Assembly: GCA_028095005.1 (NCBI GenBank)
Contig: CM051460.1
Location: forward strand, 20,693,501-20,757,500
DNA from: Rhynchospora pubera
Lineage: Eukaryota; Streptophyta; Magnoliopsida; Poales; Cyperaceae
Reading direction: 5' to 3'
Length of the DNA: 64,000 nt
A program made the translations under genes and the position numbers. Shown in pieces: positions 46,795 through 58,042 of the stretch. How positions within the stretch are numbered: the first letter of the stretch is position 1; each line of letters starts with the position of its first letter. The notes under the pieces are model-generated. The model was not told the origin of the DNA and searched no databases. It saw only the letters and a program-made list of their open reading frames with translations.

Positions 46795-49119
46795 CAAAGT
46801 AAAATATTAATTATAATATGCACAATGCAAAACATATTATGTTAACAAAAGTATACATAAAAATTCAAATACTATAAGCATACGGTACATGAATACATGT
46901 CGAAATGTGATGTAAACAGTGATATAATTAGAATAACTGCAACAAACAGGACATCATACTGATATATGACATTCTCTCAAACAAAATATTAGATAGATTT
47001 CATTTAAGAGCAAGATTCCTATGCCAAATTTTTATGTGATACAACTGTCACACTTTATAATTTTTTATTTTGAACATTTAAACTTATCCATTATAAAGAC
47101 GGATGAAGGTGTTGAAAACTTGGGATGTATTATCATAAAAATTTATGATTTTCTAAGTTCATTTGATGCTTGATGAAGGTGTTGAAAATGAACTAATCTA
47201 AATAACTACGATAGATTAATCATAATATGTTTATTTTTCAACATCCTCAAGTATCAAAAGAGTCTCAAAAATTATAAAATTTTATGACAATGCATATATT
47301 ATTATCAATTATAATGAACAAGTTCAACGGTTCACATCAGATGCTTGAATTTTAAATTTTGGAATAAAAATTTAAAAAATAAAATAGAATATTTGTGGCA
47401 CCATAAAAGTGTGACACCAAAACTTCCTCTTCATTTAAATGGCATTTTAAACTTTTATTTCGTTTTGAGCTTTATAGTCATGTATTAAATTAGCTCGGAA
47501 CATGAGCTGTTTCTATGTGAAGATGAGATCTAATACTCTTCTCTTTCTTTCCTTATTATTATTTTTTTTTTGGAAAATGGTAGAAAATAAGACATACTAT
47601 AGAGTCATACAATTATTAATTTAATACTGGACTTATTTATAGATTGGGATGTACATGAAAAATTTTGAAGTGAAAAAATGAAAAAGTTTTACTATATATT
47701 GTCAAGTTTAGCTCGGCGAAAGCTAGCAGTGTGTAATCCAATTATCTTCGGATATTCAATCCTAGAAGCATACTCCCATCTGACCATCTCCCACGACTTG
47801 AGCCATTTCTCTTGAAATAAGTGTTTTTTAATTCTTACCATCTTCAGGTTCCAAATTAAAGGTCAGCACTGACGACATGTAACGATATGCTTGGAAACAG
47901 TATGATGACGATCGATATGAGGAAGATACGATGGTTTGCTACAATCACAGCAAGCAAAGAGCATTTACAGGAAAATGTGGACTACATATGTCAAAATTTA
48001 GAGACAGGTGATGAATGAGAACATTTTTTTTTTATGATGTTTGAGCATTACAATACATTGCTATACATACACAAGCTCCTATTTACCGTTGCTAGCTTTC
48101 CTATTTCCTGTATTAATTACAAAATATATTTACCAAAAAATATTCTAAAAATAGATGCAACAGCTGGTTGATTGCCTCTCAGTTTATTTCCCCTAATTGG
48201 ATCTGCGATGAAGATTATTCTGATATTCTGTTCAGATATTATTTTTCTTCAGCACTCCCCTCAAGCTAGGACTATAAATATCATATAATCCTAGCTTGTA
48301 TGAAATACTCTCAAATGTGTTTCTGTAGTAAAATATCCGCGTGTTGATTTTCACTTCTAACAGAAGGAGTCTCAATTAGACCTGTGATGAAAATTATTTT
48401 GCGATCCTGTTCAGATGTTGTTTCTCTTCAACAATATATTATGACATGTTATCGTCTTGAGACTTTATTTTGGATTATTTGAACTTTAGTCAAGAGTACG
48501 TTAAAAATTTCGTGGATCTATTTATCATTCTGATTGCTCTAATTGCAGACAGAAATTATTTTATATAAGATTTTTGATACAAAAAATTTTAATACACAGA
48601 ACTATTTTTTTTTAATAAGAAGAAAGTTCGTACGCGTTTTATAAAAGCTTATAGTATCTCTCCTTCGTACGCGTTTATAAAACGCGCTCCAGGACTCCGA
48701 ACGCATTTTATAAACGCGTACGAAAGGGAATAAATTCACCGCTTCAGTTATGCCTTTTGAGACAAGTCAGGCCTTTGTACCCGTTTATGAAACGCGTTCA
48801 AAGCCTTCGTACGCGTTTTATAAACGGGTACGAAGGTCGTCTCTTTCAAAATCGAGTTATAGCCATTTTATTTTTTTTCCTTCGCACAGTGATCGCCAGA
48901 GATGCCAGAGAAAGAGAGAAAGAGAGAAGGAGAGAAGGGAAGAAGGAAAGAAAGAGAGAAGGAAAGAGAAAGAGAAGAGGGAATCCAGGCCAGGGCGAGA
49001 AGAAGAGGAAGGCAGCGAGAGAAAGAGAATAGGAGAAGGCAGCGGCAGCGACAAACTTGCAGCGGCGAACTTGCGACAGCGAGGTTTTTTTTAAAACTAT
49101 TTTGTATTTTGTATTTCAA

Positions 49120-49520
49120 ATAGTGATAATTGTTGATAATTAGGGGTTTAGGGGTTAGGGTTTAGTGATAATTGTTGATAAATAGTGATGATAATTTGTG
49201 GAAATGGATGATTGATGACAATTTGTGGAAATGGATGTAAATTGAATTAGTGGAAATGGATGTAAATTGAATTAGTGATAATTTGTGCAAATTGTCCACA
49301 TGGATGTAAATTGAAATAGTGATGATAGTTAAAATTGAAATTATTAAAATTGTGGAAATTGTGAAAATGATGTATGATGATAATTAGTGATATTGTGAAA
49401 TTGTGGAATTGTGAAAATTGTGGAAATTGTGATAATTAGTGAAATTGTGGAAATTGTGAAATTGTGAAAATTGGAAATTGTCCATATGGATGATTGATGA
49501 TAATTAGTTAAATTTTATGT
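49120..49520. repeat. AT-rich short tandem repeats
   Basis: Runs of GTGGAAATTGTG and GATAATTGTTGATAATTAGT variants, with GGATGTAAATTGAATTAGTG repeated. Low-complexity filler inside the 3.67-kb element. Confidence 0.75.
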
Positions 49521-49871
49521 TGGATTTATTCTGGAAATGATGTATATTAAATTACTTATGGATATCGATGTAAATTTTAGTTTGTAATTATTGTGAAATT
49601 AGTTAGTAAATTGTTGAAATAAATGGAATTTTATATTGAAAAATTATGGTGCAAATTAACATAGTTTCAAATAAATGGAATTGTATATTGAAAATTATGT
49701 ATAAATTTATTGGTGCAAATTATGGTGCATGAGAAATTTTAACATATTATGATAAAATTATTCGATTATTGATCAGTAATTATTGTAAAAATGTCAATTA
49801 CATAGAAAAATAATTTTTGTTTTGTTCGTTTTGATTATCGAAAAAAATATTAAATTCATTGTTGTTTTAAA

Positions 49872-50159
49872 ATGTTGTTCTTATATTATTTGAATCAAAT
49901 GAGTTCAGCAGAAGATGAGGCTGGTCCTTCTGGTGCTTCACCACCTTCCACCGAAGCACTCCCCACCGAAGCACCCTCCACCCAGCCTCACCAAAAAAGA
50001 CGTAGGCTTCGCGCAGCCCGTCCGAACGCGCAAAATGTCAATCCACCAGTGCAACCAGCCAACGTACAAAACCAACAGATTTTGTTTGTTACGAATAACG
50101 AGCATATCGTCGGTTTGTCTTTTGAGGAGGTAATAGACTGTTTTATGTTAATTGAATAA
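49872..50159 (+). CDS. Hypothetical ORF in the 3.67-kb element
   Basis: The frame contains MSSAEDEAGPSGASPP (from 49,899), then a Pro/Ser-rich and basic stretch (HQKRRRLRAARPN) that could be a nuclear localisation signal, and ends ..GLSFEE at a possible GAG|GTAATA donor. No family recognised. It may be the first exon of an element-encoded protein. No partner exon was found downstream. Confidence 0.35.
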   Translation: MLFLYYLNQMSSAEDEAGPSGASPPSTEALPTEAPSTQPHQKRRRLRAARPNAQNVNPPVQPANVQNQQILFVTNNEHIVGLSFEEVIDCFMLIE

Positions 50160-50676
50160 TTTATATTTCTTAATAGACTTATAATATTTTTGTGTAAATG
50201 CTCATTATAAATTGTATTAATAAATTAATTGAAGATGAGGTTTATTATAAATTTTTATGTTCAATCTAATAAATTTTATTAAATGCTTATTATAAATTGT
50301 ATTTATTGTAAATGCTTATAATATTTTTATGTTCAATATAATAAATTGTATTAAATGCTTATTATAAATTGTATTTTTAATACGGCGGTTTATGTTTTGT
50401 ATTAATGCAGCGTGAACAATAAACGTTTATGTATTGAAACGCCAATAAATGAATCACTCCAAACAACAACATTTATTCTTTGAAATACTCCAAACAACAA
50501 CGTTTATCCATTGAACGTCAACACATTAAAACCACAAGTTATAGTGCAAAGCACTACAAAAAATAAGGAAAAATAAAAAACAACCATAAAAATAAAACAT
50601 TGCATTAACAATTCAAACTAAATTACATTAACAACCATAATAATAAAACACATAAATATTACAATGATATAAATAC

Positions 50677-51625
50677 TTAGAGATTTTGACTATCTATATG
50701 TTGTAGAATTTCATCCCACCATGGTTGCTCATCTTCGTCATTCAGTTGCTGTTGATTACTCCCACCAGTGTTGTCAGCGAACTGAGCGACTTCGTTCCAA
50801 AACGCCGCATCATCTTCTTGTTGATTACTCGGAACAGTGTTGTCAACGAATTGAGCGGCTTCGTTCCGAAAAGCCGCTTCGGTCTCTTCTTTTTCTATCT
50901 CTGCCATTCGGCTTGCTGCAATTTGTCGAAGTTCATCTCTTATTCATTTCTCTCAATTTTTGCTCCGATTTTCTCAGCCATTTTTTCCTTGCATCTTCTT
51001 CCCTTATTTTTTTTTTTTACGATCCATTTCTTCATTTCTTTCTTTAATAATCCTCTGGGCCTCTATGTTCCGAGCTCTTTGTTCATTTTCGTCGTTACGT
51101 TTGTGCTCATGATAGTGGTCACGCAATATGTTTTCTTTATAATTGAAAACTTGAGCACACCTTGTACAGCTCACTGTGTGGTCTCCATTAAAGTTGTATA
51201 TTTTCTCGTAAACGGTCCAGTGAGTTGGTTCAGACGAGAAATAGGGTTTCGATTGTTGTTGGGGCATAGGTTGAGGTTCTGTGTAATATTTTTTGTACCA
51301 GCCATATCGCCTTTCTCGGTTGAGATTCTTTTCGTGTTCCCGCCATCGCCGCTCCTGATACTCCTTCTTTTCCCTTTCCGGCCCACCATTAATGTGCCAT
51401 TGGTAGTGTATTTTAACTGCAGCACGTCCCCCTCTTCAATCGTGTCTTCATGGATGTTGTATTTGAAAGTGCGATAACAAGAGCGATAAATTGTCTCATA
51501 TTCTCCGTTTCTGGTTGATTTCTATTGGCAGGGTAATGATAGAAAGTTGGCCAATACTCAATGCGGGTTGCTGTTTGATAGTTTGGAACATCATTATTTG
51601 AGTTAGAGCTATTTTCTTTCTCCAT
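50677..51625 (-). pseudogene. Decayed, highly charged element-encoded protein
   Basis: Successive minus-strand frames read as one protein broken by several frameshifts. It begins with an N-terminal MEKENSSNSNNDVPNY.. (ATG at 51,625). Next is a basic stretch (EKKEYQERRW, NLNRERRYGWYKKYY). A CTRC...RDHYHEH segment (about 51,140-51,180) resembles a C2H2/BED-type zinc finger. A long KR/E-rich coiled coil follows, and the end is acidic and asparagine/glutamine-rich (QQQLNDEDEQPWW). It may have been a DNA-binding accessory protein of the transposon. Not translatable as it stands. Confidence 0.4.
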
Positions 51626-51666
51626 TGTACTGAAGTTTTTAACAAGAAGGAGGTAGTGGGTGTTTG

Positions 51667-51862
51667 TGCATTCTAATTCAACAATGGCTGGTTTTATAAA
51701 TAATTTCACTAGTTCAAAGATGACATTGTAAAATCAAATCGTGTCATGCCTTTTGCAGTCTTTATGCATTCTAATTCAACAATGCCTGGTTTTATAAATA
51801 ATTTCACTAGTTCAAAGATGACATTGTAAAATCAAATCTTGTCATACATTTTGCAGTCTTTA
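51667..51862. repeat. Tandem repeat, two copies of 98 bp
   Basis: TGCATTCTAATTCAACAATG through TTTTGCAGTCTTTA occurs twice with a 98-bp period, near the right end of the 3.67-kb element. Confidence 0.85.
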
Positions 51863-52674
51863 TCAGAGCATGCTTGTACTTTTTTCCTAAAAATTAAATA
51901 ATAAACTGTAATAACTCGGTTCAATTTCCCTTCGTACCCGTTTATAGAACGCGTTCCAGGACTTCGAACGCATTTTATAAACAGGTACGAAGCTCTGACC
52001 ACCTCAAAAGGAGTGAGGAAAAATTGCACAATATATCTCCTTCGTACGAGTTTATAAAACGCGTTCGAAACCCTAGAGCGCGTTTTATAAACGCGTACGA
52101 AGGAGAGATACTATACGCTTTTATAAAACGCGTACGAACTTACTTCTTATTAAAAAAAATAATAATAATTCTGTGTATTAAAAATATTTTGTGTCAAAAA
52201 TCTTATATAAAATAAAATTCAGAATATGTTACTAAATTTTTAAGCATTTGATATGTAATCATATTGTTGCAAATCTTGTTAATTTTTAGCGACAATTGCT
52301 CTACCATTCAAGTAATAAACAAAGTTAACTCTCCTAGTGATATCATCGAATACAACAATAAGGCGCGCATTCCTTCGTACTTATTATCGTACAACAAATT
52401 CACAGGTGAAAATTTAGTAATTATTTAACACTAATCCATATGTTTGTCTTGCTCTTACTTAGCCACATTGACTGTTATTTACATAACACACCAGAAAACA
52501 TACATACACTCTGTTCCAAAACACAATTTCTGTAGAGAGATGAAAACCCATCGGGTCCTGAAATCACAGTACCAAAAGCTCAAACATCACACAAAATACT
52601 CCAAGCTTCTCTCCTCTTTATTTTATTATTATTTTTTTCTATTCCTTCCCTTCTGCCGTTCACTAAAGCGTACA

Positions 52675-54725
52675 CTAGTCTTGCTTCATGAGCTCTGGTG
52701 CAACATCAGAACCTTTAACGTACAAAAATATATATTGTTTCAACCCTCTTTTTGTCTTCCATTCAACCATGCAAAAAAAAATGAAATTAACAATTCTATT
52801 ATTCCTTTTAAGCTTTACCTGTTTCTTGGCTCAGATCACTTCCAGCAGTTGTGTCAGATCCTCCACCGGCACCACCACCAGCACCACTTCCACCGACAAC
52901 TGATGTGACGGCCCCACGTATTTTTTCCACCATTCGCACACCACCAGCCCTTGTCTGAGCTGTTTCCATCCCCTTCTTCGCCTTGTCCACAGCCCCTTCC
53001 TTGCTCCCCTGCACCGTCTCTGATATCACTTCACTCAGAGCCTCCTCTTCTTCCCCAGGCTTCAGCTTCTCAGATAGGTACTCTTTCACCGATACACCTT
53101 TATCTTCATTGATCTCTCTGCTTGTTTCTGTTTCCCCTTTTTCTGTAGGCTCCCCTCGAATCTTTCGTACCACTGCCGTGCCAGCAGTGGAAAGTTTATC
53201 GTATACTGTCGATGCTACATTTTTTCCATATTCTGCTGGGACGGTGGCCATGGATTTGAGTTTCTCAGTATAGGTTACACTGGGTTGATCTGTGGAACCA
53301 GTATCTGCTGACTGTTGGGTTTCTGGTTTCGGTTCCTGTTCTGTCATTGGTTCATCCGAGACACTGAGTTGATCTGTGAAACCAGTATCTGCTGACTGTT
53401 GGGTTTCTGGTTTCAGTTCCTGTTCTGTCATTGGTTCATCCGAGACATTGAGTTGATCTGTGAAACCAGTATCTGCTGGCTGTTGGATCTCTGGCTTTCG
53501 TTCCAGTTCTGGCTTTGATTCCTTCGACACATCAAGGGATTCAAACGCTTGGACAACAGGTGTCATCCCGATTTCCTCTCCACCTTAATTGACACGCAAA
53601 AATGTTTTTAATCTTCAACTATTGTACCATGGACCACAGTTGACACTTTATTTTGAAATACAAGTTCATAACAAATATAGAGATGGTCCCTGATTAAACT
53701 AGAAATCAGGTGCTGCCAAGACAAGCTGGCTAAGCGACCTCAGAAAGGTAGAAACACTCAATTTCCAATTGGTACAATAAATAATAGCGCTCCAACTTGT
53801 AGTAAAATATGCCGAATATAGGTACCAAAACCTCATCAGCACACATTTTTTCACCAAAAGTTTGGGCTATAGTTAGTGCTGGTAATAATAATGTGCATTT
53901 GACATGAAACTAAGAATTGATCTGATCCAAGATCCTCTTAGGATCAATTTTTTGGTCCAGTTTGCATCATTATTTTTAACAACAAACTTAATTTTAGCCA
54001 CGTGCACTCATGGCAATGCTTGGAACAGGCATTATTATGTTTCTTAAGTTATCACTTTTTTTTTTAATATATTCCAAATATGCACCTCTGGCAGGTGGAT
54101 TTGTGGACATTGGAGCAGCTGGATCCTCTTTGATATCTCCAGTAACAGCATCCCTCAATCGCACTTTCTCAGGTTCAACCTTTCCAGCATCTCCTGTCAA
54201 GACCTCCTGAGGCTCTGAAGCTGCATATAGTGTGAATTTCTCAGACAGTAAAAACACATAAATCAGCCATAATTATCAAACATAACTAACAATTTCCAAT
54301 AGATATATATCAGAATAGTACTCGGGGCACTGCTAATTTCGAGTTCATCATCCTCTTTGTACCCATCTTCTTCTCCTTCTCCAGAGCTAGTGTCGGAGTC
54401 ATGATCGCGGCCGTCATCATGCTTCTTTTTGCCAATCTTATCCTTAATCTTCTTCACTTTTTCTTTTACCTTTTTCAGAACAGCTGGTTTCTCATCATGT
54501 TGCTTCTCTTCACCTACTATTGCTGTAATAAATTAAGCATAACAAACAGTTCAATTTCCATATTTACAACAACTATTTAAAACCAAATTTCTAGATGACA
54601 TGATATATTATATGGTTGCCTTAAATTTGAATTGCATGTTTACCAGTACGAAGGCCAGCAACATGAGGATCTACTTCTTGTGCATCAGCATGGCCTTGAT
54701 GAGGTCGAACAAGCTGGCTCTGCAT
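52675..54725 (-). CDS. LTI65/RD29B (CAP160)-like dehydration-responsive protein
   Basis: Five exons: 54,725-54,644; 54,522-54,322; 54,220-54,086; 53,583-52,819; 52,712-52,675. All have GT-AG introns in phase 1. The product is 406 aa, hydrophilic and probably disordered. Family hallmarks: N-terminal MQSQLVRPHQ; lysine/acidic block VLKKVKEKVKKIKDKIGKKK then DSDTSSGEGEE; GDIKEDPAAP; GGEEIGMTPVVQAFESL; three 28-residue repeats (KPETQQSADTG.TDQ.SVSDE); YTEKLKSMA; KGVSVKEYLSEKLKPGEEE; EKIRGAVTSVVGG; C-terminal GSDVAPELMKQD. Relatives such as Arabidopsis RD29B are induced by drought, salt, cold and ABA. It is shorter than RD29B (about 620 aa). It is the only intact one of three copies here. Confidence 0.9.
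53285..53530. repeat. 84-bp coding minisatellite
   Basis: Three in-frame 84-bp units encode the 28-residue KPETQQSADTG...SDEPMTEQE repeat. Unit A has two. The count probably varies by unequal exchange. Confidence 0.85.
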
Positions 54726-54837
54726 AATTACAATCTAGTGCACTCACTGTAAAATTTGAAACTAGAGAGAAATTTGAGTAAGGAAGATGAGGATGAGCAA
54801 CAGATATAAACAAGCAGCTCCAAAAAAAGTAATACAA

Positions 54838-54950
54838 GGCATATATACACGTGCCGAGAAGGGATAGAGCTGGGCCAGGCTCAGTAGCCAGCACAGAGTA
54901 CACGTGGAGGTCGGTGGATGCAGGAGGTGCTGGAAGGAGGAGACGTGACA
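54838..54950 (-). promoter_or_regulatory. ABRE/G-box promoter of the LTI65-like gene
   Basis: Perfect G-boxes CACGTG at 54,848-54,853 and 54,901-54,906, and an ACGTG core at 54,943-54,947. They lie 120-220 bp upstream of the start codon. A TATATA box (54,841-54,846) directly adjoins the first. ABRE (ACGTG) pairs are the known ABA-response elements of this gene family. Confidence 0.65.
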
Positions 54951-55036
54951 TTTCTGGGGAGGTCTGGAGGTCACAAATTATTTGTTTGAACAGTTAGATC
55001 AAATCGTTTTGAGTTGTCGGCTGAAGAAGTGATTTA

Positions 55037-55205
55037 GGGGCTGTTTGGATTGGGGAAGGAATTTGGGGAAGTTCATCTTCCTATCATAAATTTGTTATAA
55101 ACAATCCAAACTCTTCACAAACTTACACACTTCCCAATAAATTTATTCCTAGGAATTTGCAACTTCTCCAAATTCCCTAAATTCCTAAGCGATCCAAACG
55201 GCCCC
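55037..55205. mobile_element. Tourist-like MITE, 169 bp, TTA target duplication
   Basis: Ends GGGGCTGTTTGGAT / ATCCAAACGGCCCC, flanked by TTA (55,034-55,036 and 55,206-55,208). Same end type as 24,640-24,783. Confidence 0.88.
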
Positions 55206-55246
55206 TTAATGATTTTGTTGAGATGGGCCTGAACTATTTCAGAAGG

Positions 55247-56755
55247 CCGAAAATTTTTTAAATAGTATTAAATTAATATAATATATTAAAAATAATATCA
55301 ATATAATAAGTTTAATATAAATAGTATCACGAGATCGGAATCCAGGATTCCGATCTAAGCTTTTTAATTTTTTTATATATTATTTATTTATTTATTTAAT
55401 TTATTAATTAGTTAAATAATTAGAAAAATAGATAATATATTGTAAAAATATTGAAAAAATATGGAAAAAATCAGGAATAATTAAATTAAATTTTATATGT
55501 AATTTAGTATTTTTTGGGGAAATTATATTTATTTTCATTTTAATTAATTTATTTAATTAAAATATAAATTTTTATAACTTATTTAATTAAATGAATTGTA
55601 CCATTTAAAAAGGATTATAAATTTTCCGAATTTGCAGGGATACAAAGGCATAATCCTTTCAGAATGTTCAAAGTTTTATTATTCCTTTCTGCATTTGCAG
55701 GGATACAAAGGCATAATTTGAACATTAAAACTTTAAACAGACTTAACTTTTGATAGGAAGGTCCGTTTGGGGCGATCGAGGACATTCCGGAAAGCTGGCG
55801 ACGAGATCTACGCATTTTACAGAAACCCCGTAACGACCATTTTCGGACCCAAAAAACGCTCTCTGGACCTCCAAAATCCACTTTGAAAGTTTGCAAACCT
55901 AAAAACCACTCTAAACTACTAAAAATGTTTTTAAAATCATAAATTAATCATTAAAAAGAGAAATGCAGTAAATCAAGTGAATTTAGTCTTTCTTCTCCGT
56001 CTCAGTAAAACATCAATCTCGTGTGATTCCTTTCTAACGCAATCCAGAAAGTGCTTCCTTGATCATGAGACTCGATATGATTGTTTAATATATAATATGA
56101 AAATAATATATACAGAGGACGACATCCGGGACGCATATCAAATGGTTGTTTAAATTAATTAAAAATTTATACTTAATTATTCATTTTTTAATTAAATAAA
56201 TTAATTAAATTTATATTTAATTAAATAAATTAATTAAAAGGAAAATATATTTAATTTTCCAAAAAAATACTAAATTACATATAAAATTTTTTTAATTATT
56301 CCTGATTTTTTTATATTTTTTCAATATTTTTAGAATATATTATCTATTTTTCTAATTAATTAACTAATTAATAAACTAATAAAAGGAAAAAAATTTTAAT
56401 TTTTCCAAAAAATACTAAATTACATATAAAATTTAGTTTAATTATTCCTGATTTTTTCCATATTTTTTCAATATTTTTACAATATATTATCTATTTTTCT
56501 AATTATTTAACTAATTAATAAATTAAATAAATAATATATAAAAAAATTAAAAAACTTAGATCGGAATCTCGGATTCCGATCTAAGCTTAGATCGGAAACT
56601 CAGAATCCGATCAAAGCTTAGATCGGAATTCTGGATTCCGATCTAAAGTTCGGAATCCAGGATTCCGATCTCGTGATACTATTTATATTAAACTTATTAT
56701 ATTGATATTATTTTTAATATATTATATTAATTTAATACTATTTTTAAAATTTCGG
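55247..56755. mobile_element. Mutator-like element, 1.51 kb, 9-bp duplication
   Basis: Flanked by TTCAGAAGG (55,238-55,246 and 56,756-56,764). Terminal inverted repeats start CCGAAAATTTT / CCGAAATTTTA and extend over 200 bp through AATAGTATTAAATTAATATA. The left arm has one ATCGGAATC..GGATTCCGAT hairpin (55,332-55,357). The right arm has four in a row (56,556-56,672) and a duplicated AT-rich block. The centre (55,615-56,160) is unlike the arms, with no intact frame. No transposase, so non-autonomous. Confidence 0.88.
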
Positions 56756-56764
56756 TTCAGAAGG

Positions 56765-57700
56765 CCACTAATTTAAAACTTGCTCGCATTTTGGGCCTCG
56801 AATTGGAGGAAGAGATCCAGAGCACGAAACCACAGCACGTCCGTTGTTGATGAAAAGGGTAACATTGCTAAAATTAGAAAGTCCTCACATCGACATGAAA
56901 TGATGAATTGAACTATTGGTTTTGATTTAATTGACGGATCAAGTATTTGTAGGACTAAAAAAGCCTTAAACGTTTAACCAAATTAATATGAAAAAGTGTT
57001 TCCAAAGACATTCTAGTTGACCGATTAGACGACATTGCCACTCTACTGCCATGCATATCTATACAGATTACAGGTCATGTAATGAATGGTGTGCATAATA
57101 TATTGGTAAATATCAAGCTTCTAAATTTCTCCGAAATAACGGCGAAATAACAGAAATAGCGGTATTCTGTGTCAAATCGCATGAACGTTACAGTCTTAAT
57201 TGAGAAAATGACGTAACGCGTTATTTCAGTTATTTCGGCGATATAACGCGTTATTTCAGTTATTTCGGCGAAATAATAAGCTGTTATTGCTACTATTGTT
57301 AAATTGTGTATTCAATATTGAACTATTGTTAAATTGGTACAAGCTGCTACTGCTACTCAATATTGGTACACTGCATTATATTGAATTTGGTATGGCCGTA
57401 TGCTATTTGTATGGAGTATTGGAGATGTATAAACATATAAGTTGATAGTTATAGAATTGATGTGTGTCAAACTTTGAAAAAAACACTACACCGTTATATC
57501 GCCGTTATAACATCGAAATAACACCAAAATAACATGGGGACCTGGACCGTCATACCGAAAAAACCGAAATTTAAAAGCTTGGTAAATATATAGCAAAATA
57601 AACGTGAACAATTTAGTAATCAAGAAAAAAGAGACGAAATACAATTATGACGCAGTAATATCTTTGTTTCGGCCTTTTTCAGTGTTATTACTAACTGTAG
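56765..57700. other. Spacer with TTATTTCGGCG repeats
   Basis: Around 57,210-57,275 ACGCGTTATTTCAGTTATTT plus CGGCG is repeated in tandem. Inverted CCGAAATAACGGCGAAATAA (57,132) and TATCGCCGTTATAACATCGA (57,497) suggest a transposon relic of about 400 bp. No gene. Confidence 0.45.
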
Positions 57701-58042
57701 AGGCTGTACAACAGTCCTCAGAAAATAGCTGCACATTTTTTGAAACCAAGGGAACAAAATACACTAATTAAGCACACATTCAGCACTGTCAATCAGATTT
57801 TACTAAGCTAGAATTACACGTACCTTTACGGGAAAAAAAAAAAACCCAAACTTGCAACAATCGAAAACAAGAAAACCAAAAAAATCTAAAATCTACATAT
57901 ATGTTATTATTCTGCTATTAGCCTTGCAAGTGCCTAGATCATCCGCACAACCCAAGCTCTTGCCTATACAAAAGACCCTCAAACTCTATTTTATTAGCTA
58001 GAAATTAAAACCAAACCAAATCAATTTGATTTTTTTTTTCCT

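Larger units (their letters stand above)
43680..48549. repeat. Segmental duplication, unit C promoter arm
   Basis: Co-linear with unit B 22,535-27,130. It lacks B's MITEs. Its own additions are about 460 bp at 46,220-46,680 (unassigned), a 38-bp LINE scrap at 46,757 and about 210 bp at 48,235-48,445 (unassigned). Unit B homology resumes at 52,221. No gene is visible inside. Confidence 0.85.
48550..52220. mobile_element. Unclassified 3.67-kb TIR element with palindromic subterminal arrays
   Basis: Defined by comparison with unit B, which reads straight across. A short AGA (or CAGA) duplication flanks it. The ends are inverted repeats (left GAAATTATTTTATATAAGAT, right its counterpart), continuing through TTTTTGATACA and TTAATACACAGAA. 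Next come arrays of CGTACGCGTTT.ATAAA.CGCG palindromes (48,626-48,835 and 51,930-52,140). The interior holds a GA-rich tract, AT tandem repeats and decayed coding sequence on both strands. I cannot place it in a superfamily: the duplication is too short for hAT or Mutator and the ends do not start CACTA. Confidence 0.8.

Noticed and set aside
48750..49123. Arg/Glu/Lys-rich frames (91-114 codons)
   Set aside because: Products of a GA-rich low-complexity tract. All three frames look equally charged, so there is no evidence of a real protein.
50725..51477. 250-codon hydrophobic plus-strand frame
   Set aside because: It is the complement of charged, Glu/Lys-rich coding remnants. Its hydrophobic look is a by-product of reading TTC/CTT-rich antisense.
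52444..52908. 154-codon plus-strand frame, and the same at 27,368-27,826
   Set aside because: Antisense to exons 4-5 and the 3' region of the LTI65-like genes. It recurs only because the units are duplicated.
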